In this document: positions 30,778-39,764 of the stretch, piece after piece
Position numbering within the stretch: position 1 is the stretch's first letter
How the letters are laid out: each line of letters starts with the position of its first letter
NCBI RefSeq assembly: GCF_000725625.1
Contig: NZ_JOHS01000038.1
Location: 1-64,000 of the forward strand
Length of the DNA: 64,000 bases
Origin: Streptomyces sp. NRRL F-6676
GTDB lineage: Bacteria; Actinomycetota; Actinomycetes; Streptomycetales; Streptomycetaceae
Reading direction: 5' to 3'
Made by a program: the position numbers and the translations under genes
Notes under the pieces: model-generated
Databases searched by the model: none
Told to the model about the DNA's origin: nothing
The model's input: only the letters and a program-made list of their open reading frames with translations

Positions 30778-31566
30778 CGCCGGCAGCTTCGTGCCCGCGT
30801 CGCCGCGGGCGGCGGTGAGCTGCGGCTGGGTCAGGAACAGGGTGCCGGTGAGATCGGCGTCCGCGAGGTCGGCGTCGCGCAGATCGGTGCCGAGGAGATC
30901 CGCGCCGCGCAGATCCGCGCCGGTGAGGTCGGCGGCGATCAGGCAGGCGCCGCGCAGGCTGACGCCCCGCAGATCGGCGCCCCTCAGCCGGGCGCCGAGC
31001 AGATCGGCGTTGCGCCGGTCCTTGCGGCGGCCGCGCAGCCCGGCCCGGGCCAGCTCGCTGCTCCGTTGCAGGAGCGCGCCCACCTCCTGCCGGTGCGTGC
31101 CGACGTCCAGCGCGGCCAGCTCCTCCGGCGTGCCGAGGCTGAGCCGTTCCACCTGCTCCCGGACGCGGCGCAGCTCGGCGTGGACCGGGCGGGCGGCGGG
31201 GAGCGCGAGGGCCTCGCCCAGGTAGTGCAGCAACTCGTGCAGCTGCCGGACGACCGGGAAGACGTCGAACATCTGGCGGGCGTGCGCCCGGCCGCCGGTA
31301 CGCCAGTCGCGCCCGCCGAAGGTCACCTGCGAGACCTTCTGCCCCGCGCCGAAGCAGTCGTAGACCGTGCAGCCGGTGAACCCCTCCGGCCGGAGCCGGT
31401 CGTGGATCCCGCACCGGTGGTCGCCGCCGAGGTTCGGGCACGGGGTGCCGGCGGCCTTGTCCCGGGCGAAGTCGGCGGAGGCGGTGAAGGGCAGGGCGAC
31501 ACAGCACAGGGCGAAACAGCGGGAGCAGTCCGCGCGCAGGTCGGGGTCGGCGGGGGAGGCGGGCAT
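30739..31566 (-). CDS. Pentapeptide-repeat protein with N-terminal Cys-rich domain
   Basis: Protein of 275 residues. Residues about 10-75 contain conserved cysteines (DCSRCFALCCVALPF, TPCPNLGG, HRCGIH, GCTVYDCFG) resembling a small metal-binding module. The C-terminal part, from about NADLLGARLRGADLRG to DADLADADL, is a run of A(D/N)LxG pentapeptide repeats that fold as a right-handed beta-helix. Such proteins include topoisomerase-shielding factors, but most have no known role. Convergent overlap with the P450 gene at the 3' end. Confidence 0.85.
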   Translation of the reverse strand: MPASPADPDLRADCSRCFALCCVALPFTASADFARDKAAGTPCPNLGGDHRCGIHDRLRPEGFTGCTVYDCFGAGQKVSQVTFGGRDWRTGGRAHARQMFDVFPVVRQLHELLHYLGEALALPAARPVHAELRRVREQVERLSLGTPEELAALDVGTHRQEVGALLQRSSELARAGLRGRRKDRRNADLLGARLRGADLRGVSLRGACLIAADLTGADLRGADLLGTDLRDADLADADLTGTLFLTQPQLTAARGDAGTKLPASLGRPVHWTARG

Positions 31567-31630
31567 GCCCCTACCCTAATCGGCGGCCGCACCCCACTCG
31601 AACACCGCTCGAACGCCAGGCCCGACGCCC

Positions 31631-31749
31631 TCGATCTGCCCGACGCCTTCGCCCGGCATCACGTCTCCGCCCGGCCCGACGCTCTCGATCTGCCCTCTCG
31701 ATCTGCCCGACGCCTTCGCCCGGCGACACGTCTCCGCCCGGCCCGACGC
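31631..31749. repeat. Two 52-bp direct repeats
   Basis: Copies at 31631-31682 and 31698-31749, period 67 bp, starting TCGATCTGCCCGACGCC and identical but for two bases. A third partial copy of the first 13 bases lies between them. They fill most of the 195-bp gap between the pentapeptide gene's start and the hydrolase gene's end. Confidence 0.85.
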
Positions 31750-31761
31750 CCCCGCCCGCCC

Positions 31762-33069
31762 TCACGCCTCGTCTCTCACCAGCGCCAGCAGCCGGTCCAG
31801 GACCCGGGGGCCGCTCGCCCGCAGCCCGTCGTGCTCGTACTCGTCGGTGACCCACGTCCGCAGCCCCCGGATCGCGCGAGCCGTCTCCAGCGCGTGCGCG
31901 GTGTCGACGTACATGTCGTCGTGGTAGACGGCGGCGGCCACCGGCACCTCGTTGGCGGCGAGCCGCTCGCGGTCGTACAGCGGCGGCCAGTCGGTGCGGG
32001 CGGCGAGGAGGTCCGCCGTCTCGCGCAGCGGGCGCAGCGCGGGGTCGGAGTCGAACATCCAGGGGTGCACGGACTCGCCGGTGAACAGCACCGGACCGTC
32101 ACCGGCCAGCGCCTTCGCCGCGTCGAACTGCGGGAACTCGGCGCGGACGCGCTCCGCGGACCAGTCGGTCGGGCGGCCGTCACCGCCGTAGATCGTCTCG
32201 TGGACGAGCGCGTACAGCGGGTGGGCGGCGTACGACAGCTGCGCCTGCGCCTCCTCCTGGAAGGCGTCGGAGAGCGCGGGCCCGTCGGGGGTGGTGACGA
32301 AGGCGTCCTCCAGGAGGTAGTGCAGCCGGTGGCTGCCGTCGCCGCTGCCGAGGAGGATGCCCAAGGACTGGAACGCCTCGACGGTGAGCCGGTAGCCGTT
32401 CGGCAGCACGACCGGCTCGTGGGTGAGCAGATGCTCGGCGATGCGCCGGGCGCGCTCGACGTCCTGCGGGTAGCGGTCGTAGTGCGCGGCGACCTTGCGT
32501 TCGATACGGGGGTACGCGGCGCGGTAGACCTCGTCGGCGTGGACGGTGAGGGACGGCAGCCCGCCGGTGAGGAGCGCGGCGCTCAGCCCCTCGGGCGCGG
32601 CGGACAGGTACCGCACGGTGCAGAAGCCGCCGAAGCTCTGGCCGAGGACGGTCCAGGGGGCGCCGCCGGTGAGCCGCGGCCGGATGGCCTCGCAGTCGCG
32701 GACGATGACGTCGGCGCGGAAGTGCGCGAGGTAGTCGGCCTGGGCGCGGGGGCCGCCACGCAAGGGGAGCGTCTGGCGGTTGGCGGGCGTGGAGGCGCCG
32801 GTGCCGCGCTGGTCGAGCAGGAGGACCCGGTACTCCTCCAGCGCCCGGCCGAGCCACGCCTGCTTCCCGCTGAAACGGTTCGCCCCGAAACCGGGTCCGC
32901 CCTGTAGATAGAGCAGCCAGGGCAGACCGTCGTCACCGGCCTTGTCACTGGCGACGGCCTCGCGGGCGAAGAGCTCGATCTGCTCACCGCCGGGGTCGCC
33001 GTAATCCAGCGGCACGGTGAACCGGTGATCGGTGAGAACGACGCCGGGTTGGCGGTAGGTGAGGCTCAA
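31762..33069 (-). CDS. Alpha/beta hydrolase, proline iminopeptidase-like (S33)
   Basis: Peptidase family S33-type hydrolase, 435 residues. LYLQGGPGFGANRF is the oxyanion-hole HGGPG-like motif, VLLLDQRGTGAST follows, and VLGQSFGGFCTVRYL holds the nucleophile Ser; the acid and His are probably in VLFTGESVHPWMFDSDPA and YVTDEYEHDGLR region. Length and layout fit proline iminopeptidases, which release N-terminal proline, though related enzymes have other substrates. No signal peptide, so cytoplasmic. Confidence 0.87.
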   Translation of the reverse strand: MSLTYRQPGVVLTDHRFTVPLDYGDPGGEQIELFAREAVASDKAGDDGLPWLLYLQGGPGFGANRFSGKQAWLGRALEEYRVLLLDQRGTGASTPANRQTLPLRGGPRAQADYLAHFRADVIVRDCEAIRPRLTGGAPWTVLGQSFGGFCTVRYLSAAPEGLSAALLTGGLPSLTVHADEVYRAAYPRIERKVAAHYDRYPQDVERARRIAEHLLTHEPVVLPNGYRLTVEAFQSLGILLGSGDGSHRLHYLLEDAFVTTPDGPALSDAFQEEAQAQLSYAAHPLYALVHETIYGGDGRPTDWSAERVRAEFPQFDAAKALAGDGPVLFTGESVHPWMFDSDPALRPLRETADLLAARTDWPPLYDRERLAANEVPVAAAVYHDDMYVDTAHALETARAIRGLRTWVTDEYEHDGLRASGPRVLDRLLALVRDEA

Positions 33070-33227
33070 GGGGGTCTCCCTGGGGCATGCGGACGGTCGT
33101 GCGGGTGGTGATCAGTCCAGCACATCGGGAGGAGGCGTGCGGATGGGGGTCGGGGAAATCCCTATGGGCGGTGCACCGGGCGGCGCACCGGGCGGCGCGG
33201 TCGTACGGAGTGCCGACGGCAAGGCCG

Positions 33228-34223
33228 TCACCGGCGGCGCAACCAACGGGCCCGGCGGGGCGACGGGGTCCGTGCGGGGACCGCGGGTCCCGCCAGCCGG
33301 GCCAGCAGGAGTTCGTACGGCTCCGGATCCCGTGCGAAGTCGGCCGCAGCCGCGAGCGCGGCGCTGTTGGTGTCCTGGCCCCGGAGCATGTCGACGGACG
33401 TCTGTGCGAAACGCTCGGGCAGGCCGTCGCGCTCCGCGGCGGCGAGCAGCGGGCGAAGCTCGGCCACCGCCAGGGCGGCATGCTGCCGGGCCACCGGGCC
33501 GGCCCCCAGCATGCTCCGCAGCCCGGCGGCGGGAGCCGCGTCGTCCAGCAGAACGTTGAGCCGTTCCGTGAGCACCTGGCCGAGAAGCGCCGTCTCGCGT
33601 GCCTCCGGGCCCGCCTCCCGCAACACCCACAGCGCGGTGACCAGCGGGGAGGTGGGGGCATCGTCGTCGCCCTGGCCCAGGGCGGTGTGCCGGTGCGCTT
33701 CTCGCACCGCCGACACGGCCCGTTCGTAGTCCTCGGCCGCCCGCCGCGCGGCCCCGGACAGTTCGGTCGTACGACGGACGAGGCGTGCTTGTACGCCGAG
33801 GACCCGGGGGAGGGCTCGAAGGTTCCCGCCGACCAGTCCGAGGGCGATGAGCGGTATGGCCAGCAGGAGGAGGACGTCCTCGGGGCGGGTCGGCTCGGGG
33901 GCCAGCTCCTCCAGGTTTCCCCGCTCCGGCCCCTCGGTGAGGAGGAACCCGGTTTCCCAGCCCTCGTGTGCGGAGTACTGCGGCGCCTTGAGGAGATCGC
34001 CCCGGCCGGGATCGCAGTGGTACGCGGCTTCCCGGGTCCGTTCCTGAAACGGGTCGTGCCACTGGACCCGGCACGAACCGTCGGGCTTCTCGTCGATCAC
34101 CGTCAGGTCGATCTGCTGCGTGTCGGGCCAGTCGTCCGTCCCGGCGGCGTACACCCCGGCGGCACAGGCGAAGAGCACGAACCCCAACGTCAGCACCCAC
34201 CGGAAGAAAGGCATGTGCCTCAT
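33228..34223 (-). CDS. Membrane protein of unknown function
   Basis: Protein of 331 residues. TM1 is at residues about 7-27 (WVLTLGFVLFACAAGVYAAG), an exposed domain of about 80 residues with two cysteines follows (SCRVQWHDPFQERTREA, YHCDPGRGD), TM2 is PEDVLLLLAIPLIALGLVGG, and the remaining 170 residues are a helical, probably cytoplasmic domain with coiled-coil character. No family recognised. GGAGG precedes ATG 34223. It is divergent from the DUF6461 gene. The 158 bp beyond its stop contain a short CACCGGGCGGCG repeat only. Confidence 0.7.
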   Translation of the reverse strand: MRHMPFFRWVLTLGFVLFACAAGVYAAGTDDWPDTQQIDLTVIDEKPDGSCRVQWHDPFQERTREAAYHCDPGRGDLLKAPQYSAHEGWETGFLLTEGPERGNLEELAPEPTRPEDVLLLLAIPLIALGLVGGNLRALPRVLGVQARLVRRTTELSGAARRAAEDYERAVSAVREAHRHTALGQGDDDAPTSPLVTALWVLREAGPEARETALLGQVLTERLNVLLDDAAPAAGLRSMLGAGPVARQHAALAVAELRPLLAAAERDGLPERFAQTSVDMLRGQDTNSAALAAAADFARDPEPYELLLARLAGPAVPARTPSPRRARWLRRR

Positions 34224-34402
34224 CCCGTCCCCCTCCCCGTCACGGTGCCCCAGCATCCCGGACATGCGTGCGGCAGCGCGAGGCGCGAACCCGGCAGCGC
34301 GCGAACGCCCGCAACTGCCGCGCACCGGCAGGCAACGGCACGCTGTCCCGCCCCTGTCCTGATCCACGCCGGGTGTCAGTGGGGCATGGCACCCTGCATG
34401 GC

Positions 34403-34993
34403 ATGACGAACACAGGGGCGGGACGCGGACTGGACGTGTTCCGCGAGGGCGATTTCCCCATCTACACGCTGACCTTCGTGCGGGACCTGTCCCCCGTGGA
34501 GCTGCTCACCCGTATGGGGGTGGATCCGGAGACCTTGGCGCCGCGGTACTCCGAGGCCCTGTCGGACGACTTCGGCGACGGGTTCTACGACGGTGACGAG
34601 CCGGTCGTCACCAGCGGTGTCGACGGCTCGTGGACGTGGGCATGGGAACAGGGCGGCGCGCACGGACTCGACGAAGGGATCGTGAGCGCCGTTTCCGTGG
34701 GCACCGAGGCCGTCGTGCTGCACTACAACGAGAAGCCGATGCACATCTTCACGTACGCGGTGGACGGCGATGTCGTCGTCGGTTTCCACACTCTCCACGC
34801 GATCGAACCGACCGGGCAGGACCCGGCGAGACTCGAGGGCGCCATGACGCCGCTCGGACTCGTCCCCGGCCGGGTCGCACCGCTGCACAGCGTCCTGGCA
34901 CTGGCGGAGAACGCCTTCGGCATCCGTATGAGGCTGCCTCAGGACGTCGGTGACGAGCGCTGGAGCGGCAGGTTGTTCCCCCTGCCGCGCTGA
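34403..34993 (+). CDS. DUF6461-like protein
   Basis: Cytoplasmic protein of 196 residues: FPIYTLTFVRDLSPVELLTRMGVDPETL near the start and SWTWAWEQGGAHGLDEGIVSAVS in the middle are characteristic of a Streptomyces family annotated DUF6461, several paralogues of which occur per genome, often beside toxin-immunity-like or phage-like genes. No catalytic motif is visible. ATG 34403 has no strong ribosome site. No operon partner on this strand. Confidence 0.7.
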   Translation: MTNTGAGRGLDVFREGDFPIYTLTFVRDLSPVELLTRMGVDPETLAPRYSEALSDDFGDGFYDGDEPVVTSGVDGSWTWAWEQGGAHGLDEGIVSAVSVGTEAVVLHYNEKPMHIFTYAVDGDVVVGFHTLHAIEPTGQDPARLEGAMTPLGLVPGRVAPLHSVLALAENAFGIRMRLPQDVGDERWSGRLFPLPR

Positions 34994-35052
34994 ACGGTCG
35001 GGCCCCGCCGGGCGCCCTGTGGGGCACCCTGGAGGCGGCCGGCCCCGCCGCG

Positions 35053-36132
35053 TCACCAGTCCCCGTCCGCCACCGGCTTTCCCTTCGCGTCGCCCAGGGG
35101 TGTGATCTGGCCCGGGGTCGGGGGCTGCCACGGGTCGTGGTCGTCGCCGAGCCAGTCGCCGACCGGGTGTACCGCCGACAGTTCGTCCGCCGGGGCCACG
35201 TCCGTCCCGTCCTCGTCGTAGTAGTCGAACCACGGGAGTCCCGCCGCCGTGTACGCCGCCCGGTCCACCGGGGACGGCGGGGGTGCCTCGCCCGTGATGC
35301 GGCGCCATTCCGGGGGTGTCACCAGGTGGACGAAGACCCGCGCGCCCGGCTCCGTCGCCCAGTCGGCCGCCGGGCGGTCGTCGCGGTAGATCTCCTGCCG
35401 CATCGCACCGCCCACGCCCAGCCCCATCGCCGCGGCCCGGCGCTTGGGCGCCCCCGAGGACCCGGGCGCCGCGCCAGGGGCGGACATCATCGCCATCGGC
35501 GCCGGCGGCGGTCCGCCGAAGGCTCCCGCCGCCGCGCGCGACGCTCGCGCCAGTCGGCGCTGGTCCGCCCGCCACTGCTCCAGCTTCGACGGGTTCAGCG
35601 GGAACGACTGCAACTGGATGCCGCCCCACACCTCCTCGCCCGTCACCTGGCCCTCCACCGTCGCCCCCAGCCCGAGCGGCACCGCCACGAACTGGCGTAC
35701 GGTCCCCTTGCCCGAGTTGATGCCGTCGAGCCACGGCTGGCGCGGCAGCACCACGTAGTTCTGCGGGTCCCGGTCCAGCCGGCCGCTCCACGGCCGGCCC
35801 GAGACCGCGCACACCTTGCCGATCCCGACCTGGAGCGCGGCCGGCTCCGTGGAGCCGCCGAAGGCCAGCCACATCGCCTCGCGCAGATACACCGGCAGCA
35901 GCACCCCGCCGCGCGCCCGCCACTCGGGCGGGACGGTGTCCGCGTAGTCCTCCACGCGCCGGACCGGGAACTCCCCGAGCCCCGGCGGCAGCGCGTGCGT
36001 GCCCTTCTCGGGCAGCCGCAGCGTGCGCATGAAACGCACCTGCAATCCGCCCGGCAGCCGCAGCGTGTTCCCGTCGATCCGAACGGTGCCGGTGCCGGAG
36101 TCTTCGGCGTTGTCGTTGTCGGTGTCGGTCAT
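35053..36132 (-). CDS. Conserved hypothetical protein
   Basis: Soluble protein of 359 residues. Two conserved-looking blocks, residues about 10-185 (LRLPEKGTHALPPGLGEFPV, LLPVYLREAMWLAF, WLDGINSGKGTVRQFVAVPLG) and about 240-330 (GAMRQEIYRDDRPAADW, ARVFVHLVTPPEWRRITG), flank a low-complexity Ala/Pro/Met/Gly linker. The Lys-Gly-rich GINSGKG stretch resembles but does not meet a P-loop. No signal peptide or membrane helix. Homologues are, to my memory, common in Streptomyces without assigned function. It precedes the FUSC-type permease gene's stop by 40 bases on the same strand, downstream of it. Confidence 0.7.
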   Translation of the reverse strand: MTDTDNDNAEDSGTGTVRIDGNTLRLPGGLQVRFMRTLRLPEKGTHALPPGLGEFPVRRVEDYADTVPPEWRARGGVLLPVYLREAMWLAFGGSTEPAALQVGIGKVCAVSGRPWSGRLDRDPQNYVVLPRQPWLDGINSGKGTVRQFVAVPLGLGATVEGQVTGEEVWGGIQLQSFPLNPSKLEQWRADQRRLARASRAAAGAFGGPPPAPMAMMSAPGAAPGSSGAPKRRAAAMGLGVGGAMRQEIYRDDRPAADWATEPGARVFVHLVTPPEWRRITGEAPPPSPVDRAAYTAAGLPWFDYYDEDGTDVAPADELSAVHPVGDWLGDDHDPWQPPTPGQITPLGDAKGKPVADGDW

Positions 36133-36172
36133 GTGCCGTCCCCCTGTCCGCTTCTCTCCCCAGTCAACGTCG

Positions 36173-37447
36173 TCAGGGGGCCCGCCGGTTCCGGCCGCGG
36201 CGGGGCAGCGGGATGCGCTCGCGCAGCCGGGCCGGGCGGGCGGCGCCGAGGCCGTCCCGCAGCCGGGTCAGCCAGCGGGTGCGCTCCCGCTGCTCGCGCG
36301 TGCACCGGTCCAGCTCCTCCAGCAGCCGGCGCGAGCGGTGCTCGGTGTCCATCTCGTCCAGGATCCGGTTGACCTCGGTCAGCACCGCCCCCTGCAACTG
36401 CCACTGGCTGGGGTCGCGCTGCACCTCCTCCAGCATCAGCCGGGCCAGCCGGTCGCGGGTCGCGCCCGCGGTGGCCAGCTCGTTGGTGAGACGCTCCTCC
36501 GCCGATTCCGCGCTGCGGCTGACGTGCGTGGTGACCAGCACCGCATAGCTGACGACGGCGTCGGCGACCTGGGAGAACAGCTCCTCCACGACCGACCCGA
36601 TCCCGGGCCGGAACAGCGGTCCGGGATCGCGTTCCTTGGCCAGGTCGGTGAACGAACGCGCCAGCACCCGCAGCACCACCGTGCAGATCTCCAGCGTGTC
36701 GAGGCCGGTGCGCAGCACCACCCGGTGCAGCAGCCCCTCGCGCACCCGCGGGTTGAGCTTCAGGCTCTCCTCGGCCTGCCGCAGCGACGCGTCCACCCCG
36801 ACGATGTCGTGGTCCAGGCGCCGCGCCTCGTGCAGCCGGGCCGCGGCCCGCTCCACCGGCGTACGGCCGGCCGCCTCCTCGCCCATGCGGAGCATCAGCT
36901 GACGCATCGAGCGGGCCAGTTCCTCGATCGACTGCCCGGCGGTGCCCACCCACACGGGCGGCGCGAACAGCAGGTTGGTGGCCATGCCGACCACCGCCCC
37001 GATCAGCGTGTCCAGCACCCGGAGCCAGGCGGTGGAGCCCACCTGGGTGACGCCGAGGACGAGCATGGCGCTGATCGCCACCTCGACCACGAACTCCTCG
37101 ACCCGCACCAGTTGCCCGACCCCCAGCGCGGCCAGGATCAGCAGGGCCAGGCTCCACCAGGTCAGCCCCACCAGGACGCTGAACCCGATGGCCACGACCA
37201 CCCCGGCCACCACCGCGTTGACCCGCCGGATGCCGGTCGTCAGCGTCGAGTAGAGGGTGACCTGGACGACCAGCAGGGCGGTCAGGGGTGCGGTGAGCGG
37301 CAGGTGTTCGGGACTCAGCCGGAGGGCGACGACATACGCGACCGTCGCCGCCGCCGTCGAACGCACCGACTGCACGATCACCGGATCGCGGTGCCACTTC
37401 GCCACCCGGCCGGTGACCGCGGCCCAGGCCTCACGTACGTCTTGCAT
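36173..37447 (-). CDS. Aromatic acid exporter / FUSC-family membrane protein
   Basis: Protein of 424 residues. The N-terminal 170 residues contain about five or six membrane helices (VIVQSVRSTAAATVAYVVAL, LTALLVVQVTLYSTLTTGIRR, AVVAGVVVAIGFSVLVGL and following), matching the ArAE/FUSC permease fold; the rest is a long helical cytoplasmic domain. Family members export hydroxylated aromatic acids or serve unknown efflux roles. The conserved GIRR after helix 2 fits. It may be co-transcribed with the hypothetical gene 40 bases downstream. Confidence 0.82.
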   Translation of the reverse strand: MQDVREAWAAVTGRVAKWHRDPVIVQSVRSTAAATVAYVVALRLSPEHLPLTAPLTALLVVQVTLYSTLTTGIRRVNAVVAGVVVAIGFSVLVGLTWWSLALLILAALGVGQLVRVEEFVVEVAISAMLVLGVTQVGSTAWLRVLDTLIGAVVGMATNLLFAPPVWVGTAGQSIEELARSMRQLMLRMGEEAAGRTPVERAAARLHEARRLDHDIVGVDASLRQAEESLKLNPRVREGLLHRVVLRTGLDTLEICTVVLRVLARSFTDLAKERDPGPLFRPGIGSVVEELFSQVADAVVSYAVLVTTHVSRSAESAEERLTNELATAGATRDRLARLMLEEVQRDPSQWQLQGAVLTEVNRILDEMDTEHRSRRLLEELDRCTREQRERTRWLTRLRDGLGAARPARLRERIPLPRRGRNRRAP

Positions 37448-37524
37448 CCCTGGACCATTTCCCCGTCATCGGCTCATCGAACGCATTCGCCCCTCTGCTC
37501 ACCTGCGTGCCCGGGCGCGTGCGC

Positions 37525-38019
37525 TCAGACGCCCAGCTTGTCGAGGAACCCCGAGAGGTTGTCCACCGTGCGGGCGATCTGCTCCTCCACCGTCAGGCTC
37601 TCCTGGAAGCGGCCGCCGCTCTCCGGGACCTTCTTGCCGCGTACGTAGAGCGAGCAGGCCAGGTCGGTGCACATGTACAGGCCGACCGAGTTGCCCTCGC
37701 GGCCGGCCGCGCCCGCCTTGCGCGCGGTCATCAGGGAGACACCGCTGCCCGGGTGCGTGGTCAGGCAGAGCGAGCACATGCTGCGGTGCAGGAAGCCGCG
37801 CTGCGCGGAGGGGAAGCGCAGGGTGACGCCGACGAGCCGGCCGTCGCGCTCGGTGACCAGATAACTGCGGTCGGGCGCGCCCGGGTCGCGCCAGCCGAGG
37901 AAGTCGAGCGCGTCCCAGGGGCGCTCACCGAGGTCCCGGGGCACGGAGAGCCGCTGCGCCTCGCCTTTCGAACAGTTGACGAACGAGGTGCGGATGTCCC
38001 GCTCGGTGAGGGGTCGCAT
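37525..38019 (-). CDS. FBP-domain (elongation factor G-binding-like) zinc-finger protein
   Basis: Protein of 164 residues. The C-terminal domain carries a four-cysteine treble clef, CSLC and CTDLAC about 33 residues apart, as in the C-terminal domain of FusB/FBP proteins that bind EF-G and free ribosomes stalled by fusidic acid. The N-terminal half (IRTSFVNCSKGEAQRLSVP) is actinomycete-specific. AGGAGC precedes ATG 38019. A perfect palindrome 29 bases upstream suggests tight transcriptional control. Whether it protects the ribosome here is inference from the family. Confidence 0.83.
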   Translation of the reverse strand: MRPLTERDIRTSFVNCSKGEAQRLSVPRDLGERPWDALDFLGWRDPGAPDRSYLVTERDGRLVGVTLRFPSAQRGFLHRSMCSLCLTTHPGSGVSLMTARKAGAAGREGNSVGLYMCTDLACSLYVRGKKVPESGGRFQESLTVEEQIARTVDNLSGFLDKLGV

Positions 38020-38047
38020 GGCATGCTCCTGAAGGGTGTGTGTGAAT

Positions 38048-38064
38048 ACCTAGGGTCCCTAGGT
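38048..38064. promoter_or_regulatory. Palindromic operator upstream of FBP gene
   Basis: ACCTAGGGTCCCTAGGT: perfect 8-bp arms around a single base, 29 bases upstream of the FBP start and in position to overlap its core promoter. Shape and size suit a MarR- or PadR-type dimer. No such regulator is adjacent. The rest of the 342-bp gap holds only the hairpin at 38191-38225. Confidence 0.65.
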
Positions 38065-38190
38065 TTCCAGGTTTGCCCCTACGGTAGGAAGCGAGACCCC
38101 GCGAGCGCCAGGGGTTTTCCCCTCCGTACGCCCCAAGCATCACCGCACCCCCCGCATCCCCCCGCGCCCACCGCGTCCCGGGAACGCCAA

Positions 38191-38225
38191 AGGACTCTCC
38201 GCGCGTCCTCGCGTCGGAGAGTCCT
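38191..38225 (-). terminator. Terminator of the beta-glucosidase operon
   Basis: Perfect 11-bp inverted repeat AGGACTCTCCG / CGGAGAGTCCT with a 13-base loop, about 140 bases beyond the GH1 stop on the minus strand. Confidence 0.65.
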
Positions 38226-38361
38226 CGGGGCACTCTGCCGAACCCCAGGGCGCACGAGTAGCCCGTCCCGTGCGCCTCATGCGTCCCGGCGGCAACGCCC
38301 CACCCGCGTGGCGCAGCGCGGCACCCCGGCCGCGCCACGCCCAGCGGTGCCGGCCCGCGTG

Positions 38362-39720
38362 CTACGCCGCGCTCTGCCCGAGCCGCCCGTGCGCGCGGAT
38401 CAGGTCCGCGTAGTGGTGCCCGCTGCCCTTGATGGTGCGGCGCTGCGTCGCGTAGTCGACGTGGACGAGGCCGAACCGCTTGTCGTAGCCGTACGCCCAC
38501 TCGAAGTTGTCGAGCAGCGACCAGGCGAAGTACCCGGCCAGCGGCACGCCCTTGCGGACGGCGGAGGCGCACGCCGCCAGGTGCTGGTCGAGGTAGGCGA
38601 TGCGCTCGGGGTCGTCGACCGTGCCGTCGGGGCGTACGACGTCGGGGTAGCAGGAGCCGTTCTCCGTGACGTACAGCTTCCGGGCGCCGTAGTCCTCGGT
38701 GAGGCGCAGCAGCAGCCGTTCGATGCCGTTCGCGTCGACCTCCCAGTCCATGCCGGTGCGCGGCAGCCCCGGCTGCCGTACCGCGCGGGCGCGCGGTGCC
38801 GGTCCCGTGGGGTCGTCCTCGATGGCGGACGGGAAGTAGTAGTTCAGGCCCAGCCAGTCCAGCGGCTCGGCCATCGCCGCGAGGTCGCCCGCCCGCTCGG
38901 GCAGGTCGACGCCGTACACCTCGCGCATGTCCGCGGGGAACCCGCGGCCGTGCACCGGGTCAAGCCACCAGCGGTTGGAGTGGCCGTCCATGCGCCGGGT
39001 GGCCGCCACGTCCTCGGGCCGGTCGGTGGCGGGCTCGACGTAGGACAGGTTGTTGACGAACCCGATCCGCGCGTCCGGGACCGCCGCGCGCACGGCGCGG
39101 ACGGCGAGCCCGTGGCCGAGGAGCAGATGGTACGAGGCGCGCACGGCGGCCGGGAGGTCGGTCAGCCCCGGCGCCATCTTGCCCTCCAGATGGCCGATCC
39201 AGGCCGAGCACAGCGGCTCGTTCAGGGTGGTCCACATCTTGACGCGGTCCCCGAGCCGCTCGGCGACGACACCGGCGTACGAGGCGAACGCGAGCGCGGT
39301 GTCGCGCTCCGGCCAGCCGCCCCGGTCCTGGAGCACCTGCGGCAGGTCCCAGTGGTAGAGGGTGACGGAGGGAGTGATGCCGGCCGCGAGCAGCGCGTCG
39401 ATCAGCCGGTCGTAGAAGTCGAGCCCCTTGGCGTTGACAGCGCCCGTGCCGCCCGGCACCACGCGCGGCCAGGCCACCGACAGCCGGTAGGCGTTGGTGC
39501 CCAGCCGGCGCATCAGCTCGACGTCCTCCTCCCAGCGGTGGTAGTGGTCGCAGGCCACGTCGCCGTGGTCCCCGCCTGCGACCTTGCCGGGGGTGTGCGA
39601 GTAGGTGTCCCAGATGGAGGGCGAGCGGCCGTCCTCGGCGGCGGCCCCCTCGATCTGGTACGCCGCGGTGGCCGTGCCCCACAGGAAGTCGCGGGGGAAG
39701 GCGCCGAGGTCGATGGTCAC
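38362..39720 (-). CDS. GH1 beta-glucosidase
   Basis: Cytoplasmic family 1 glycoside hydrolase, 452 residues, hydrolysing imported beta-glucosides. [15 protein letters not shown] is the N-terminal GH1 signature; [11 protein letters not shown] holds the acid/base Glu and [12 protein letters not shown] the nucleophile Glu. No signal peptide. GTG 39720 with AAAGGA upstream matches the family N-terminus ([11 protein letters not shown]); the frame is open much further upstream but without homology. It is last of four genes encoding a sugar importer, as in cellobiose loci, though the regulator here is ROK- rather than LacI-type. Confidence 0.93.
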   Translation of the reverse strand: MTIDLGAFPRDFLWGTATAAYQIEGAAAEDGRSPSIWDTYSHTPGKVAGGDHGDVACDHYHRWEEDVELMRRLGTNAYRLSVAWPRVVPGGTGAVNAKGLDFYDRLIDALLAAGITPSVTLYHWDLPQVLQDRGGWPERDTALAFASYAGVVAERLGDRVKMWTTLNEPLCSAWIGHLEGKMAPGLTDLPAAVRASYHLLLGHGLAVRAVRAAVPDARIGFVNNLSYVEPATDRPEDVAATRRMDGHSNRWWLDPVHGRGFPADMREVYGVDLPERAGDLAAMAEPLDWLGLNYYFPSAIEDDPTGPAPRARAVRQPGLPRTGMDWEVDANGIERLLLRLTEDYGARKLYVTENGSCYPDVVRPDGTVDDPERIAYLDQHLAACASAVRKGVPLAGYFAWSLLDNFEWAYGYDKRFGLVHVDYATQRRTIKGSGHHYADLIRAHGRLGQSAA

Positions 39721-39764
39721 GGGGGTCCTTTCGGGGATCCGGTTCAAAGCGGTGCCGGGTGCGG

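Noticed and set aside
31631..31749. Possible CRISPR array
   Set aside because: Only two long near-identical units with a 15-base spacer partly repeating the unit; no cas genes nearby.
34403..36132. Toxin-immunity or defence cassette around the DUF6461 gene
   Set aside because: No toxin, nuclease, helicase or signalling domain is visible in the neighbouring proteins.
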